Part shown: in pieces, positions 36,244-49,068 of the stretch
How the letters are laid out: every line of letters begins with the position of its first letter
Numbering within the stretch: position 1 is the stretch's first letter
Assembly: GCA_947462335.1 (NCBI GenBank)
Contig: OX381710.1
Span: forward strand, 31,239,004-31,303,003
Length of the DNA: 64,000 nucleotides
Origin: Harmothoe impar
Taxonomy: Eukaryota > Annelida > Polychaeta > Phyllodocida > Polynoidae
Direction: 5' to 3'
Program-made: the position numbers and the translations under genes
The notes under the pieces: generated by a model
The model's database searches: none
What the model saw: the letters and a program-made list of their open reading frames with translations, nothing else
Told to the model about the DNA's origin: nothing

Positions 36244-37797
36244 TCACCGTGCTTTCAGATCTTTAATCATATTTTTGAATATTTCCATCTTAGGGGATCT
36301 TTGTACATCAGGATCCAATCTATCCCATTCAATTACTCCTTTAGTCCATGGGGACTTATCAGAACTGGTGTAATGGTTCATTCTGAACTCGAATTTGATT
36401 TTTCTATCATTTCTAGTTCGTCTCAACTCCTCATTTATACTTATACCAATATCCTTAGATTTCTTATACATGAAACATAACAATTGTCGGTGTCTACGGT
36501 CAAGTAGGGTGGACAGTCCAAATTCATCATGTAATTCAGTGACTGAGCAGCGCTGGTACATGTTCTTATACTTACAAATTCTCAAGGCTTTGTTTTGTAT
36601 ACGCTGCAATTTAGTGATTAAATCTTGGGTAGTGCAGTCTATGAGGAAGCCTGCATAGTCCGCATAAGGTACAATTTTCTGTTTATAGATCAATACTGCT
36701 TGTATCTCATCCAAATATCTACGTATTCTGCCCAATAGGACATTTTTGTGGCTCATAGTTTTTAGTAGGTTTAAAGCTTGAGGCTTAAAAGTAATTTTAG
36801 CGTCTACTGTTACACCTAAGTACCGGTATTCAACAACTTCATCCAGTTTATCATTACCAATACTTACATTCAGTGTAGGCACCTCACCTCTTTGTCTATT
36901 TTGCACAAACCTCATGACCTTTGTCTTTTTCTTATTAATTGTCAAGCAATTATTTCTGCACCAAGTGTTTGCTACAGCCATATCATCATTTAGTTGTACA
37001 TCAGCCTCGGCAAAGGTATCCCCTTCTGCCAAAATTACAATATCATCGGCATACATGTATACCTCAGATTTCTTTATAAAAAGGGGGAAATCATTCACAA
37101 AAATTAAGAAAAGGAGGGGGCCTAGTGTGCTCCCTTGTGGGACTCCAAAATTTACTGGATGCTCTTCAGATCTAAGGCCATTTAATAGAGTAGTCTGTCT
37201 TCTATTACCCAAGTAAGAGGTTAACCACTTTAGAGTACAATCATCGAACTTTAGGGCATTACATTTTTTTAAAAGCACATTGTGGTGAACAGAATCAAAG
37301 GCTTTACTGCCATCTATGAAGCAGGTGCTTACCTGCTTACCTCGATCTAGTTTATCATACAGTGCCAAAATAAAAATGGCGTCTGAGGTACCCATGCCTG
37401 GTCTAAAACCATATTGGCTTTTGGCAAGTAAACCATTGTTGTTTAGATGTGTTATCATTTGGTTGTGTACCGTCTTCTCCAGTAAGCGCCCAGGGATTGG
37501 AAGAAGATTTATCGGTCGCCAGTTACTTATGTTTTTTAAATCCCCAGCCTTAGGTATGAGCACAACAGTAGGCCTACTAACAGCCCATTTGTCTGGGAAT
37601 ACACCCATGTTTAAAGAATTTTGAAAAACACATTGAAGCTGCGGTATTAGCACTGAAAGAGCATCTTTAAGAACCCGCACACTTAAGTTATCTATGCCAC
37701 TAGATTTGTGTATTTTTATGCTATCCACCATTTTCTCCACTACCTCATACTTGATCAAATGTGTGAGGGTTAAGTGTTGTATTTCGGGGGAGTTACT
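36244..37797 (-). CDS. Non-LTR retrotransposon reverse transcriptase (CR1/Jockey-like), 5'-truncated but open
   Basis: A single frame of about 517 codons encodes an RT of the LINE type. In order: VRVLKDAL near the start; VVLIPKAGDLKNISNWRPIN (RT1-2); SQYGFRPGMGTSDAIFIL; CFIDGSKAFDSVHHNVLL (motif A); NFGVPQGSTLGPLLF (motif B); YMYADDIVIL (motif C, the catalytic YADD); WCRNNCLTINKKKTKVM (motif D); and EYRYLGVTVD. A C-terminal LQRIQNKALRICKYK region is typical of CR1/Jockey-group elements. The frame is bounded upstream by a stop at about 37798-37800. No endonuclease or ORF1 lies further upstream on that strand, as expected for a 5'-truncated LINE insertion. The RT has no internal stops, so it is relatively young. 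The exact clade is uncertain. Confidence 0.9.
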   Translation of the reverse strand, partial: SNSPEIQHLTLTHLIKYEVVEKMVDSIKIHKSSGIDNLSVRVLKDALSVLIPQLQCVFQNSLNMGVFPDKWAVSRPTVVLIPKAGDLKNISNWRPINLLPIPGRLLEKTVHNQMITHLNNNGLLAKSQYGFRPGMGTSDAIFILALYDKLDRGKQVSTCFIDGSKAFDSVHHNVLLKKCNALKFDDCTLKWLTSYLGNRRQTTLLNGLRSEEHPVNFGVPQGSTLGPLLFLIFVNDFPLFIKKSEVYMYADDIVILAEGDTFAEADVQLNDDMAVANTWCRNNCLTINKKKTKVMRFVQNRQRGEVPTLNVSIGNDKLDEVVEYRYLGVTVDAKITFKPQALNLLKTMSHKNVLLGRIRRYLDEIQAVLIYKQKIVPYADYAGFLIDCTTQDLITKLQRIQNKALRICKYKNMYQRCSVTELHDEFGLSTLLDRRHRQLLCFMYKKSKDIGISINEELRRTRNDRKIKFEFRMNHYTSSDKSPWTKGVIEWDRLDPDVQRSPKMEIFKNMIKDLKAR

Positions 37798-38741
37798 TCA
37801 TAACAATTGTGCTTACAGTTGGAAGGGATATCCATTAATTTATCATTGGAAATAATACATCATATAGGTCTATTGGTGGGCAGATTATGTATATTAATTA
37901 TGAAAAATGGTTGTAAAATGCTCTCTGTGTATAATCAGAAATAGGGAGTGGCCTCCCTGACTTCACAGATGATTGATATGTATCATGGGCATAGTGAAAT
38001 CACAGAGATTTCCCTGTTAAGCATTGAAAAATATCTAAGTATCTAGATCTTATTTTGTGCCCAATTCGTAACAGATTCCTTACAGTTACACCTCCCTCTT
38101 GTAGTTACATCTGTTGCGAATTGGAGGGAGATCCCCAATTTGCAACAGTTCTGCAATTCACAGAGAGTTTCCAGTATAGATCGCCCTGTGGGATTTGACC
38201 TTTTGGGGTATTGATGGAATTATTCTCCCTTTAAACACATCAGTATGGTTGGTACTCTTTAGAATTCGTTGGTGAAAAAATGTCTATTGCTAAATGTACA
38301 ACTCTAATGTTATAGTGAGGTCGTCATCATTCCAACAAGACTTAACGACCATGAAAAGGTGTTAGTGGTCACGAATTTGTCCCTTGCACAATGTCAGTCT
38401 ATGAGACTTAAAAAAGTCATCCCAGACCGATTTATTGCATAAAATTTATTCCTTGCATATCATATGATGTTTGCAACCTAAATGCAATGTAATCATATGA
38501 ATTGTTTGAAATGTTAAGTAGGTATCTGGTAGGGAATGGAACACTAAAAAATACAACTCCTCTCTTTGAGGATTGTTATCCCCTATTCATCCATGTGATT
38601 ACCTGGGTACTAAATGCAAATAGATACATTTGACAGAGGAATAAGTCTATTATGCAAAACACACAGTAAAGATTTTAACAGGCACTCTTGCAAATTCTAT
38701 CACTATTTTGACGACCAATAGTTGGTCCTATCTGGTTGTGT

Positions 38742-39225
38742 GTCACATGACGTACATGATCGGTATTAAAATGTCATGTAAACTTATCCTAATAATAGCA
38801 TCTACACATTTCTAACATATCACATGTCAAGACACACATCATATGTACATCTTGGTAAGGTTTATTTATGTTTTATCATGGTCATAAAGGGTAAGGCAGT
38901 CAATAAATCACTGATCATGTACGTCACTGATCATGTACGTCACATGACGTACATGACCGGTATTGAAATGTCAATAAAAATTATCTTAATAGTCACATCT
39001 ACACATTTCTAACATATTACATGTCACGATACACATCATGTACGCCTTGGTATGATTTATTTATGTTTTATCATGGTCAGAAAGGGTAAGGCACTCAATA
39101 GATCACCGATCATGTACGTCACCGAGCATGTACATCACCGATCATGTACGTCACCGATCATGTACGGCCACCGATCATGTACGGCCACCGATCATATATA
39201 CGGCCACCGATCATGTACGGCCACT
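38742..39225. repeat. 197-bp tandem duplication ending in a CACCGATCATGTACGK minisatellite
   Basis: The block starting GTCACATGACGTACATGA at 38742 recurs at 38939. The second copy passes into at least six tandem copies of CACCGATCATGTACGGC or the TC variant (39105-39222). Confidence 0.85.
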
Positions 39226-39960
39226 TTTGAGTTGCACTGGTTTGGTGAGAGTGAGCCATAAACCCCTCTAAAAAAACACGTTTACAATTAGATGAAAGTC
39301 CCAGTGCAAGTACATTTGTAGTGTATGGAGTATGGTCATTTCCACAGGCAAAGTCTATTCACCTGATTAACTGGGAGAGACCTAGGATCTTATGCTTCAA
39401 TACTAGGGACAGGCCTAGGCCAAAAGAAAATTAAACCCTAAAACAATTTTTACTCCCCTTATATCTGTTGCAGTATGCTATAGGTATTCCAAATCAGTTT
39501 TATTTTTGTTTCTAACTTGAATAGAAGCTGAGAAAAATGGATTTGAAATGTTGGCTATGGGGAGTACATCTGCTATATGAAACTGTGATTTTGGACTGGC
39601 TCTCTGCTGACAGGCAGACTACCACAATGTAGGGTGTCTTAGCACATTTAGTGATGCCAAAGGTGGGAAACTACATTTGATAAGGTAGGTATGTGGCATA
39701 ATGGAAGAAGGATTAAGACCATGTGGGAAAATTGGGATACCTTGAGGAATGCATAAGACCCTGGAGGTAACATTAAAACATGCACAATGGGTATGGGAAA
39801 TACTCAGTTTGGAACATTTGGAAGAGATAGAGGGACACAGAGATGGCGATCAAGCAGGATATAAGTTGGATAGGAAGATGGTCAACCTAAATAAAGGTTT
39901 GTAGAGTCACCCTGGAGGTAGCATCTGATACCATCAGTGGGTTTGTAATAGATGGAGATG

Positions 39961-40087
39961 CGGAACACTGGAGGAGGGATGGGGGACCCTGGAGGAGGGA
40001 TAGGGGACCCTGGAGGAGGGATAGGGGACCCTGGAGGAGGGTTGGAGGACCCTGGAGGAGGAATGGGGAACCCTGGAGGAGGGATGG
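39961..40087. repeat. 21-bp minisatellite (GGGGACCCTGGAGGAGGGAT)
   Basis: About six imperfect head-to-tail copies. As the period is 21 bp, the minus strand can be read as a heptapeptide repeat (PPPGSPI), but nothing suggests it is a gene. Confidence 0.9.
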
Positions 40088-41060
40088 TCATAATGGTACA
40101 ATGTATCAAAATCTATGAATAGGGCCGATCATCTAAGTATAGTTTACCATATATGCTATTATGTAACAATGTGGTACTATCCTAAAGCTTGCAGGTGACA
40201 AATCAGTATATATGGAGCTATAGATAGCTAGTAAGACATCAGCATTTAAATGTCATGGTACCTTCAGGTGCCTTAACCAAAAAAACTAAAAATTTAAAAA
40301 ATGCAATAGCATGTAATATAGAATTACCCCTATGGTGCGGTGAATTTTGGTGATTCAATATTTGATGTCAATTTGCACTATTTAAATGTTATCATTATAC
40401 TATGAACTCACAGGGGCCAGATAACTTACATAACTGTGGTAACCTTTGGTCTCTTCTTGTTGGCCATCTTTTTTCTTCCAAATAGATCACATGACATCAC
40501 ACAACTCCCAAAATTAGGCTCACAGTGTGGGCCAGAGTGAGGGTGTCTCCCATGTAAATGGGGAACTCCCTCTGTACAGCATTCATAGACCTTCACACCC
40601 TGGTGCCACCTGGTGCTTTACCTGGTCCCTATCAACACCATCCCTATGGGGCTACCTTGTTACTAGGAGAGATACTACTAGCACACAGAGCATAAGTGAG
40701 AAGTCTGGATCATTCTACTACTAAATAAAGTCCAAATTGTGTGATACATAGTATGATAAGTGTTGGTATCAGAGAGGCAGTCTCATGACATCACTACACC
40801 AGACTCCATGGCCCTTCTGTCTATGGCACTGGCCAAATAATAGAATGGATTGATGGTTTCCAGTCTCAGCCAAGTCATGACAATTTTGCTAGCTTGGTCA
40901 AATGAGCAGATTTAACCCATATTAAGCCACTCTGTTTTCTATATTGTTTAAATGTTTGGCATTTGTGATTACTTGGTAGCCATTCCATTTTTATTAGGTT
41001 TATTTTTCAATGAATATTCGATCTACTGCTAATAAGTCTATTATCACCCTCATTCAGTGA

Positions 41061-41092
<32 letters not shown>

Positions 41093-41152
41093 TTATAAAT
41101 ATATGTATATAATTATGTATATTTGTCAACCTGGACACATGAAAAAGTGCCT

Positions 41153-42095
41153 AAAAATGACTATTTTATTAGGTCAGCTGGGGTCATAGTCCAATGATAA
41201 ATAATGATATGAATGCAAATTTATTCAGGACAAATTTTTGATATACAAGGGAATGAATGCAAATTTGTCCAGGAAGAATTAGAATGATTAACCCCTGCGG
41301 GGCTAGCTTCTTTCTATGGAAAAAAAGGCCCCATAATGACTATTTCATGAAGTCAGCCGGGGCCAAAGTGTGATGATATAGAAGGGAATGAATGCAAATT
41401 TATTCAGGACAAATTAGAATGATTGACCCTTGTGGGGCTAGCTTCTTTCTATGGGGAAAAAGGGCCTTATAATGACTATTAGAATGATTAGCCCCTGCGG
41501 GGCAAGCTTCTTTCTATTGAAGAAAAGGGCCTCAAAATGGCTATTTTATGAAGTCAGCCGGAGCCAAAGTGTAATATTATATAAGGGAATGAACAGAAAT
41601 TTATCCAGGAAAAATTAGAATGATTAACCCATAAGGGGCGAGCTTCTTTCTATGGGAAAAAAGGGCCTCAAAATGATTATTTTATTAAGTCAGCTGGGGC
41701 CAAAGTGTGATGATATATTATAAGGGAATGAATGCAAAATTATTCAGAACAAATTAGAATGATTAACCCCTATTTTATGAAGTCAGCTGGGGACAAAGTG
41801 TAATAATATATAAGGGAATGAACAGAAATTTATCCAGGAAAAATTAGAATGATTAACCCATAAGGGGTGAGCTTCTTTCCATGGGAACAAAGGGCCCCAA
41901 AATGATTATTCTATGAAGTCAGCTGGGGCCAAAGTGTGATGATATATAAGGGATTGAATGCAAAATTATTCAGGGTCAAAGTGCGATGATATACAAGGGA
42001 TAAATTAGAAGGATTAAACCTTGCAGGGCTAACTTCTTTCTATAGGAAAAGAAGGCAAATTGATTCAGATAAAAATTGCGGGCTAGCTTCTTTTC
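41153..42095. repeat. Satellite-like tandem array (about 130-150 bp units)
   Basis: Units carry AGTCAGCYGGGGCCAAAGTG, TGATGATATATAAGGGAATG, AATTAGAATGATTAACCCC and GCTTCTTTCTATGGRAAAA in a fixed order, with deletions. There are about six to seven units in all. Confidence 0.85.
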
Positions 42096-42365
42096 TTGCA
42101 TTATTCTGTGTCTTCTTCATTCCCTTTCATTGCTTCAGGATCAGTGTTTTTAATCCGGGGCTAAAGTTTGATATGGCCTACATTTGGCATTCTCCTACTT
42201 TAAGTCGCTAGATGATCATTCAAGTCGTGAAGAGGGTTAAAAATTGGAGAAAAGTAGGGGTATAAGGAAAAAGTGGAATATTATATGGTGGAACCGAAAA
42301 GGCAATTATTTTCAAGGTAGTAGTACATGAATTGTTCAATAACCGAATAAGCCTTATCAGAGGGA

Positions 42366-42625
42366 AGGGTATCTTTAACTGAATAAGCCTAATCTTTGTC
42401 TTGACATATAGTCAGAGCGAAGGGTATCTTTAACTGAATAAGCCTAATCTTTGTCTTGACAAATAGTCAGAGGAAAGGGTATCTTTTACTGAATAAGCCT
42501 TATCTTTGTCTTGGCAAATAGTCAAAGGGAGGGATATTTTTAACTGAATAAGCATTATATTCCCTTTTTAATATTACCCTTATTCTGTTATCAAATCTGA
42601 CTATTTGCCAAGACAAAGATCCCCT
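42366..42625. repeat. About 62-bp tandem repeat with one inverted end copy
   Basis: Copies of AACTGAATAAGCCTAATCTT, TGTCTTGACAAATAGTCAGA and GGGTATCTTT are repeated three to four times. An inverted copy (CTATTTGCCAAGACAAAGAT) follows just before a (TA)n tract. Confidence 0.75.
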
Positions 42626-42641
42626 CCTGAATAATGGGCAT

Positions 42642-42762
<121 letters not shown>

Positions 42763-43883
42763 TGCAACAGGACAGTCTCTAACTGTCTTGTGTATAATGT
42801 CAGTGGAAGAGGGGCGGCAAAAGCACCGGGTGACAGGGTGTGAGCCGCGCATGCACGATTCTAGATTCCGCCTTGCTCGGTGTATAGGAAGCCATTACAA
42901 GCATTGAAGCCGAAGCAAGCAGTACCAGCGTAGAAATTGTGGATTTAAAAATATATATGACTCTATAGGGTACATAAATAGGATAAATCAGCATTCATTC
43001 CCTACTAACTAAAGGGCTTGTTGTACCTTCTTCAGTAGAGTAGAATATATGGGAGAAGTTATGTACTGAATAAAGGACATAACCTGCTTTATTCAGTACA
43101 ATAATGGTATGAGAGAATATAGCATCTATTCCCTTCTGAATAATGGGCAAATTATGCTTTATTCAGTACCATAGAAGTATGGGAGCATTCATTACTTGCT
43201 CACCATTGATTTTGATTGTTTAATGCATTGCCTTCTATAAACCCACCTTTCCATATACTACTTCCACCAGAAAAATCCTACAATTCGTATAATTATATCT
43301 CAGTTAAAACATAGCTATCAGATCCACATCTTTAACATGTTGAACTAAGCTATGAATTGAAGTAGGCCTATTCTATACTTAGTCCTGTATTATAGTGCTA
43401 GTTCATGCAGCTGTTCCAGATACTCAGAACACAGTCCATATTTTACCTAGCCCAGATGGGACACCCAAAGTATGATTATGCCATTTAGGCGAGAGCAGTG
43501 TGTGTTGTGCAAGAGACCACAGGTCTGTCCAGGGCCAACATATGAGCTGACCGGTGGCTCTCCTGGTAGCAACATAGACAACTACATATAATATCCAGCT
43601 CATTCTTTTACTCGCATTGGTGTAGGTATTCCCCTGACACGCTGTAGAGGTAGTTATATAAAGCCTTTTAACACAGGAGCTATAGTTATGTGTTGTCTCT
43701 GCACAAGCCTTTAAGGTAAGAAGCAGATCAATCGGTCTGATCTGAATTTTTTTAAATCATGCTGATTCCAAATATACTCTTCTTCATGGCCACAAGCCAC
43801 TACATAAACCTGATTTAGAAAAGACACCGAGCCCATGACCTTCCACCTCTAGCGACCAACAGTTAGCGACCTAATCGTTCCAG

Positions 43884-44809
43884 AGAGTCTTTTCATAAGT
43901 TTTGGAGTTTTTATGATAGCGATCAAACATAAGGATAGCAGAATTGTGATATCATAAAACCAAAAAAGGGAGTGTATTTCATAATACTGTCAGTGTTTCA
44001 GTTCTCCTAAAAATGGAATAAGGATAGCAGATGTCATTTTAAGGATAGCAGGTTATGAAACACTCTATATCTTAGCAATTTTGTTATCCTAATTCCCAAT
44101 GATTCCAAAAGTTGCTTAAAAACCTTAGAACCTTTAAATGTTGATAGGATTAGGAAGTATAGCAGCCCCCAAGAGATGAAGCTATTTAGTCAATATTCTT
44201 ATTGAAATTGGACTTTCATGCTATTTTAAGTTAGCATTATAATTCCAACTTTCTCCTTTAAAAACATATGCAATTACTTAGGCAGAGATTTTATGATAAT
44301 ATGTAAATTTCAAAATCTATTACGAATATGTATCATGTAGAAAAATTAGGTTTTAGTTAATTTCATTGGGCATAATCTAGGATTTAGGATAACGAAAAAA
44401 ATAAAGTCCAAAATGTGTAGTTAAACTTGAATAAAATCTTTTCCTTTCAATTTCTTGCCACAATATCTAATATGGAATATCATAGATACATATGTTACCT
44501 AGTCCCATCATCTTTATATAAGAAATCAAACATTTTTTTTGTTTATCAGCAGGGGTCAAGGTCTAGATAAATATGGTTTATGAAAGACCAAAATCGCTAT
44601 CGTTAACGGCTCTTTTTTTTTTTACGATATCCTAAAAACGCTCTCCTTATTCTTTATGAAGTACACTACATTTACCTGTTTTATGATAGCAAACCCATTT
44701 TAGGAGAGTGAAATTAAGGATACTGTTAAGGATAGCTAAAATAAGGATAGCGCCTTATGAAACACACAAAGTTTGTGATATCATAAACTGGCCTTAGGAA
44801 AAGACTCTC
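43884..44809. mobile_element. MITE with GAGAGTCTTTTC termini and repeated AGGATAGCA
   Basis: The termini GAGAGTCTTTTCATAAG and CTTAGGAAAAGACTCTC are inverted repeats. The interior has many TAAGGATAGCA / TTATGATAGC motifs, and TTATGAAACAC occurs near both halves. There is no coding capacity over about 926 bp. Confidence 0.65.
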
Positions 44810-45046
44810 AGGGTAAAGATGAATAGAAATAGGGAACCCTTTTTTCCCTCGGGGGTTTCTCCCCATGAATGCATCAAAAAACCCAATTAAGTATATTCAA
44901 TTTGACTTATTTGAGGTGGAAAAATCATGAAAATGTTTCAACCTTGCCATGGCAACGTTATTTCGACGTAAAATTAGCGTTTATCTGTTAGCTGGGCCGG
45001 ACCAAACACTGGCATGCCATCTCCTCTCCCATTATTATGTACATAC

Positions 45047-45377
45047 ATTATTTTGAAGCCATCGAGAGGCGTGCAACCCGTGATACTGATCGGGGGAGCT
45101 AGGGGACCCGTATCCCGTTATACATCATTTTGAAGACATCTAGAGGGGTACAACACGTGATACTAATCAGGGGAGTCAGGTGAGATTTACCCCGTTATTT
45201 ATACCTCATTTTGAAGCCATCTAGAGGGGTACAACCCGTGATACTAAGCAAGGGAGTCAGGTGACATTTATCCCGTTATTTATACCTCATTTCGAAGCCA
45301 TCTAGGGGGGTACAACCCGTGATACTAAGCAGGGGAGTTAATGGACCCTTATTCCATTGTTAAACATTATTTTGAAG
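45047..45377. repeat. Tandem repeat, four units of about 80 bp
   Basis: TTTTGAAGCCATCTAGAGG recurs at 45051, 45128, 45209, 45290 and, as a partial unit, 45370 (periods 77, 81, 81 and 80). Each is followed by ACAACCCGTGATACTAAGCA. Confidence 0.9.
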
Positions 45378-45697
45378 GCTTAATTTTGTGCATCCCAACA
45401 GAATTATTCCAAAAGAAAAATATGTTTATAATCCTGACAATATATTGAGCTAGATAACGCTATCATTTTAGTTGGTTTTCACCACAACGCCCCCCTCCAA
45501 ACCACACCTTATAAATGGTGACAGGCCTGTCTAGAGGTCTGGAGGTGAACAGCCTGACGCCCATTGTGATAAAGGTGTAGGGGCGACCCATGAAAGAATA
45601 GGCCCCTAGGACAACACCCCTATCCCCATGCCCCACATGAACCACATCCTTTCATCTCATCTAACATGAGTGACCTACCCATTCAAAATTACTTAGT

Positions 45698-46036
45698 GGG
45701 GCCCATGTGTGTTTGAACTCGGGCAAGCTGATTTGCCAATATCTGGGTTACAGTCCTTTTTGTCCAGGGTTATAGGTTGGAACCCAAATTTTAATTGTCC
45801 AGCTCAAGCCCAGATTTATTCAACTTTGGCACAAACTATAAGACGGGACAATAAATGGTGATTTCTGGAGGAAATTCAAATGTCAGCATGTTTAAAAATA
45901 ATTATAATGTATTTATGAAAAGAAAAGTTTTCCCAGGCTGGCCCATCTGGGCTCCCACTTATAGCCCTGGACAAAAAGGACCATGACCCAGATATGGGTC
46001 AGCGCAGCTGGCCCAAGTAAAACACATATGGGCCCC
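45698..46036. mobile_element. Foldback element, arms about 90 bp
   Basis: The left arm (GGGGCCCATGTGTGTTT ... ATATCTGGGTTACAGTCC ... TTTTTGTCCAGGGTTATA) and right arm (TATAGCCCTGGACAAAAAGG ... CCCAGATATGGGTC ... AACACATATGGGCCCC) are extended inverted repeats around a short unique centre. Confidence 0.75.
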
Positions 46037-47552
46037 AGGGACCAATGCTGTCTGGGTACAAGCATACATCAGCCAGTAGAAAGCCTTCAGCAGACCACAG
46101 TTTGAATTTTGTAAACGGACAGCAGCAATTGTAGCTCCTGGTAATAGTACCATACACAGGGTGGGTATTTTTGTTATATTTCCTTCTGGTTATCCCAAAT
46201 CAATATATTGCTATTGAACCAGTGTTAAAACGTGGTACTACTACTGTACTACAGCATTCTTTTGATTAATTAGTTGGGTTGTTAGATAAGCGAACGGTTT
46301 CACTTTATCAAATCAATATCAATTATGATTTCCTGCTCTTTACTCTTAAACCATTTGGAGCCAAACTCCTTGTGGTGTCAGCAGATTATTTGATGCGCAC
46401 TTCCATTAACGAATCTTGCCATAAAGCTCATCATCCTATGATTGATTGATTATCCGTAATGTGACATTTGGTGTGCAGTGAAAAGTCTAGTTTGGATGCA
46501 ATACATTAGACATCAGCCATTATACTCTTAATGGATGTTAATTTAATCTTTTGCCATGCGTAACTTGCTCAAAATCGAGAGATACGCATTGTGTACCCTG
46601 CTTTTCGCTGATCACATTACAAATAATAAACTGATTTTTTAAGAATATTTATATCACACAAAACCTCTTTAGGTGAAAAAGAAAGTTTCACTTCTGAGAA
46701 ATTGGATAAAAAGATTTTTTTTAGATACTTTTTGGGGCCTGACTCTGGTCGGCCATCGTACTCTGTAGGTCATTCAATGTTGGAAAACAATACTGGTCGG
46801 GATGATGCATGACTCCAGCCCCAGCGATAAGACTCACCAGAGCTGCATTCGGTCAGTCATCATAAAGACAAAGGGCACAGGGTCTTAACGTAATATGTCG
46901 TTGTTGAATAGCTAAACAAAAGCATATCATCAAGTTGAGTTAATTTAGTATTTTCATATTGCCAAAATTGTATTACGACAACATTAATGCAGGCCAATGA
47001 CTAACTGATAAAGCATACTATGAATCAGTTGTGAATCGGCTGATATTAAACAAAATAGCTGTCAGACTCGGTAAATTATAATTTTTAATTTACAGAGTCG
47101 GAATATCTGCCCTGTAGATGACAACCCACACAGTACGGGAGACTATCAATTAACATAGCTGTCAGACATAATCGTAGTTAAGTTGGAATGTATAACAATA
47201 ATTACAGGAATACATTCCATGCTCAATAGATTTAGTTTCTTCAAATTGAGTTCGTCTATAGCTATATGATATTAGGGGACGTTTACAAATGACATCACTT
47301 GCTAGGGGGTAGCCAGGTCTTTGGGTTTAGTGACAAAAAGTGACATGGGGCTGGGGGGGGGGGGGGGCAGTGTCTATGTGACGTCACATTTTCAAGATAT
47401 TTCCCCTGATATTGAGCATATCAGTATTAAAACTGATGTCACTGCAACAGTATCTCTGCTATCTAGCTGGAATGGCAACTAATTGGCCATGGTCACATGG
47501 TGCAGAAAGTACCAGTCCTCAATACATATATGTATATGCTACGACTGCACAA

Positions 47553-47830
47553 ATATGATTTTGTCTCACAAAAGTGATGCAGGTGCAAATGTTGACATAT
47601 TTGACCTGGTGACATATTTTACCAGCATGTTTGACCAGCACTTGGGTTTCAACCCATATACATTGACAGTTATCTAATGTATCACTACACAACTATGTAT
47701 CAAAGACTAGGATAACTTCAAATTTGGGGCTATTCTGAGGTTGCCCATCAAATATGTCAACCATTCAAAAATGTAACCTGGTCAAATACATCGCCATTTG
47801 CACCTGCATCACTTTCATGAGACAGTGATA
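47553..47830. repeat. Foldback repeat
   Basis: AAAAGTGATGCAGGTGCAAA with TATTTGACCTGGT on the left mirrors ACCTGGTCAAATA with TTTGCACCTGCATCACTTTC on the right. It lies within a wider pair of inverted ends at about 47273 and 48070 (GGGGACGTTTACAAATGACA / TTTATGAATGTTCCC). Confidence 0.6.
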
Positions 47831-48879
47831 GATTTTAGTGAGAATTAAGGGGCTATTCAGGTTTTAGTATGTACATTTATGAATGTCATGTCTTAAGTTG
47901 AACTATGTAAGGCTGCATTTAGAGGGTTAGCTTGTAGGGGGGAGGGTCTGCTAAATTAGTGACGTCTTTCTTAGTGGGGTTATTGCCGGTAATTGACAAA
48001 AGGTAACAAGGGGGTGGGGGGTCCTGAAAATGCCCAAAAAATGTGACGCCATTTATGAATGTTCCCGTATACTAAAATAGTGTGACTGTCAGCCCGATGC
48101 TAACCGTGGTGGCCATAACACTCAGGGGCTGGTGACCGCTGCCCCTGTAAATACGCTGTACATGTTATCCAATTCTTGCATAGTCATGGCATATGACGAT
48201 GACAATTTGTCACTGCAGTAGAGGCTAACTGAGATGATCATTATTGTGGGGAATTGCCGAGTGTTAGGCTTGGTCGCCCAAGTTGCTGTAACACTGGAAG
48301 ATCATTGACATGATTTTCACAATAAACACTGTTCGAACTGTAACTCGCACTCAACAGTTTTCCAAGTGTTTATTGTAATTGCTGTAATGGTTGTAATTCT
48401 CCATGGGTATACTCATTGGTCGACTGAATGAAAGGGTTGTTTAGATTATAAGCATACTTAATGTATAAAAGATAATCCCAAAATTGCAAACATCTGAGGC
48501 AGATCCTGTTTTGATTATGTGAGCCTGGTCTAACCCTGGACATTGACTGAGATGTTGCCTCGTCAGCTGATCATCGTGCAGACCAAAACACTTAATTTAT
48601 GATAGTTACTAATCAGCATCGTGATTCACATGACCTTTTAGACCAGCTGTAAAGATCATCTGAGTGCATGATTTATATGCAGCAAATGCCAAGAAAGATT
48701 AGAGGATCGGTACGGAATCCTAGTGGTAGTGATGAACATGGGCATTAGACCGCTATCATGTGATGAAATAATGGGTTTATTATGCCATTGATACCACATG
48801 CACTTGTGATTGTTGTATTTTTGAATTTACGAATAAATAAGTGTTTCAAAATGAAAATGAAACCACTGGCTTTTTCACT

Positions 48880-48973
48880 AAAAAGGGCGACATCCCCCCC
48901 CCCCCCACTCTCTGGAGGGGCACAATTATCCCCCATCCCCCCCCCCCCCCCATAAAACATGACCAGTCCCTTA
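48880..48973. mobile_element. Fragment of the G-tract MITE family
   Basis: Long C tracts with CACTCTCTGGAGGGGCACAA between them. It ends with the family terminus ATGACCAGTCCCTTA. The left end is missing or diverged. Confidence 0.5.
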
Positions 48974-49068
48974 GCAATTGTTCCCAGGGCAGTTGTATAA
49001 CTTAGAGTGTCCTGTCATCAGCCCTTGGTCACCAGATGTGGCAATATTACATGTGTGACACAGGGAGA

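Noticed and set aside
38742..39225. CRISPR-like spacing of CACCGATCATGTACG repeats
   Set aside because: Repeats are directly adjacent without unique spacers, and the genome is eukaryotic. It is a minisatellite.
39882..40109. PPPGSPI heptapeptide-repeat frame
   Set aside because: Product of a 21-bp minisatellite. No start context or flanking coding signal.
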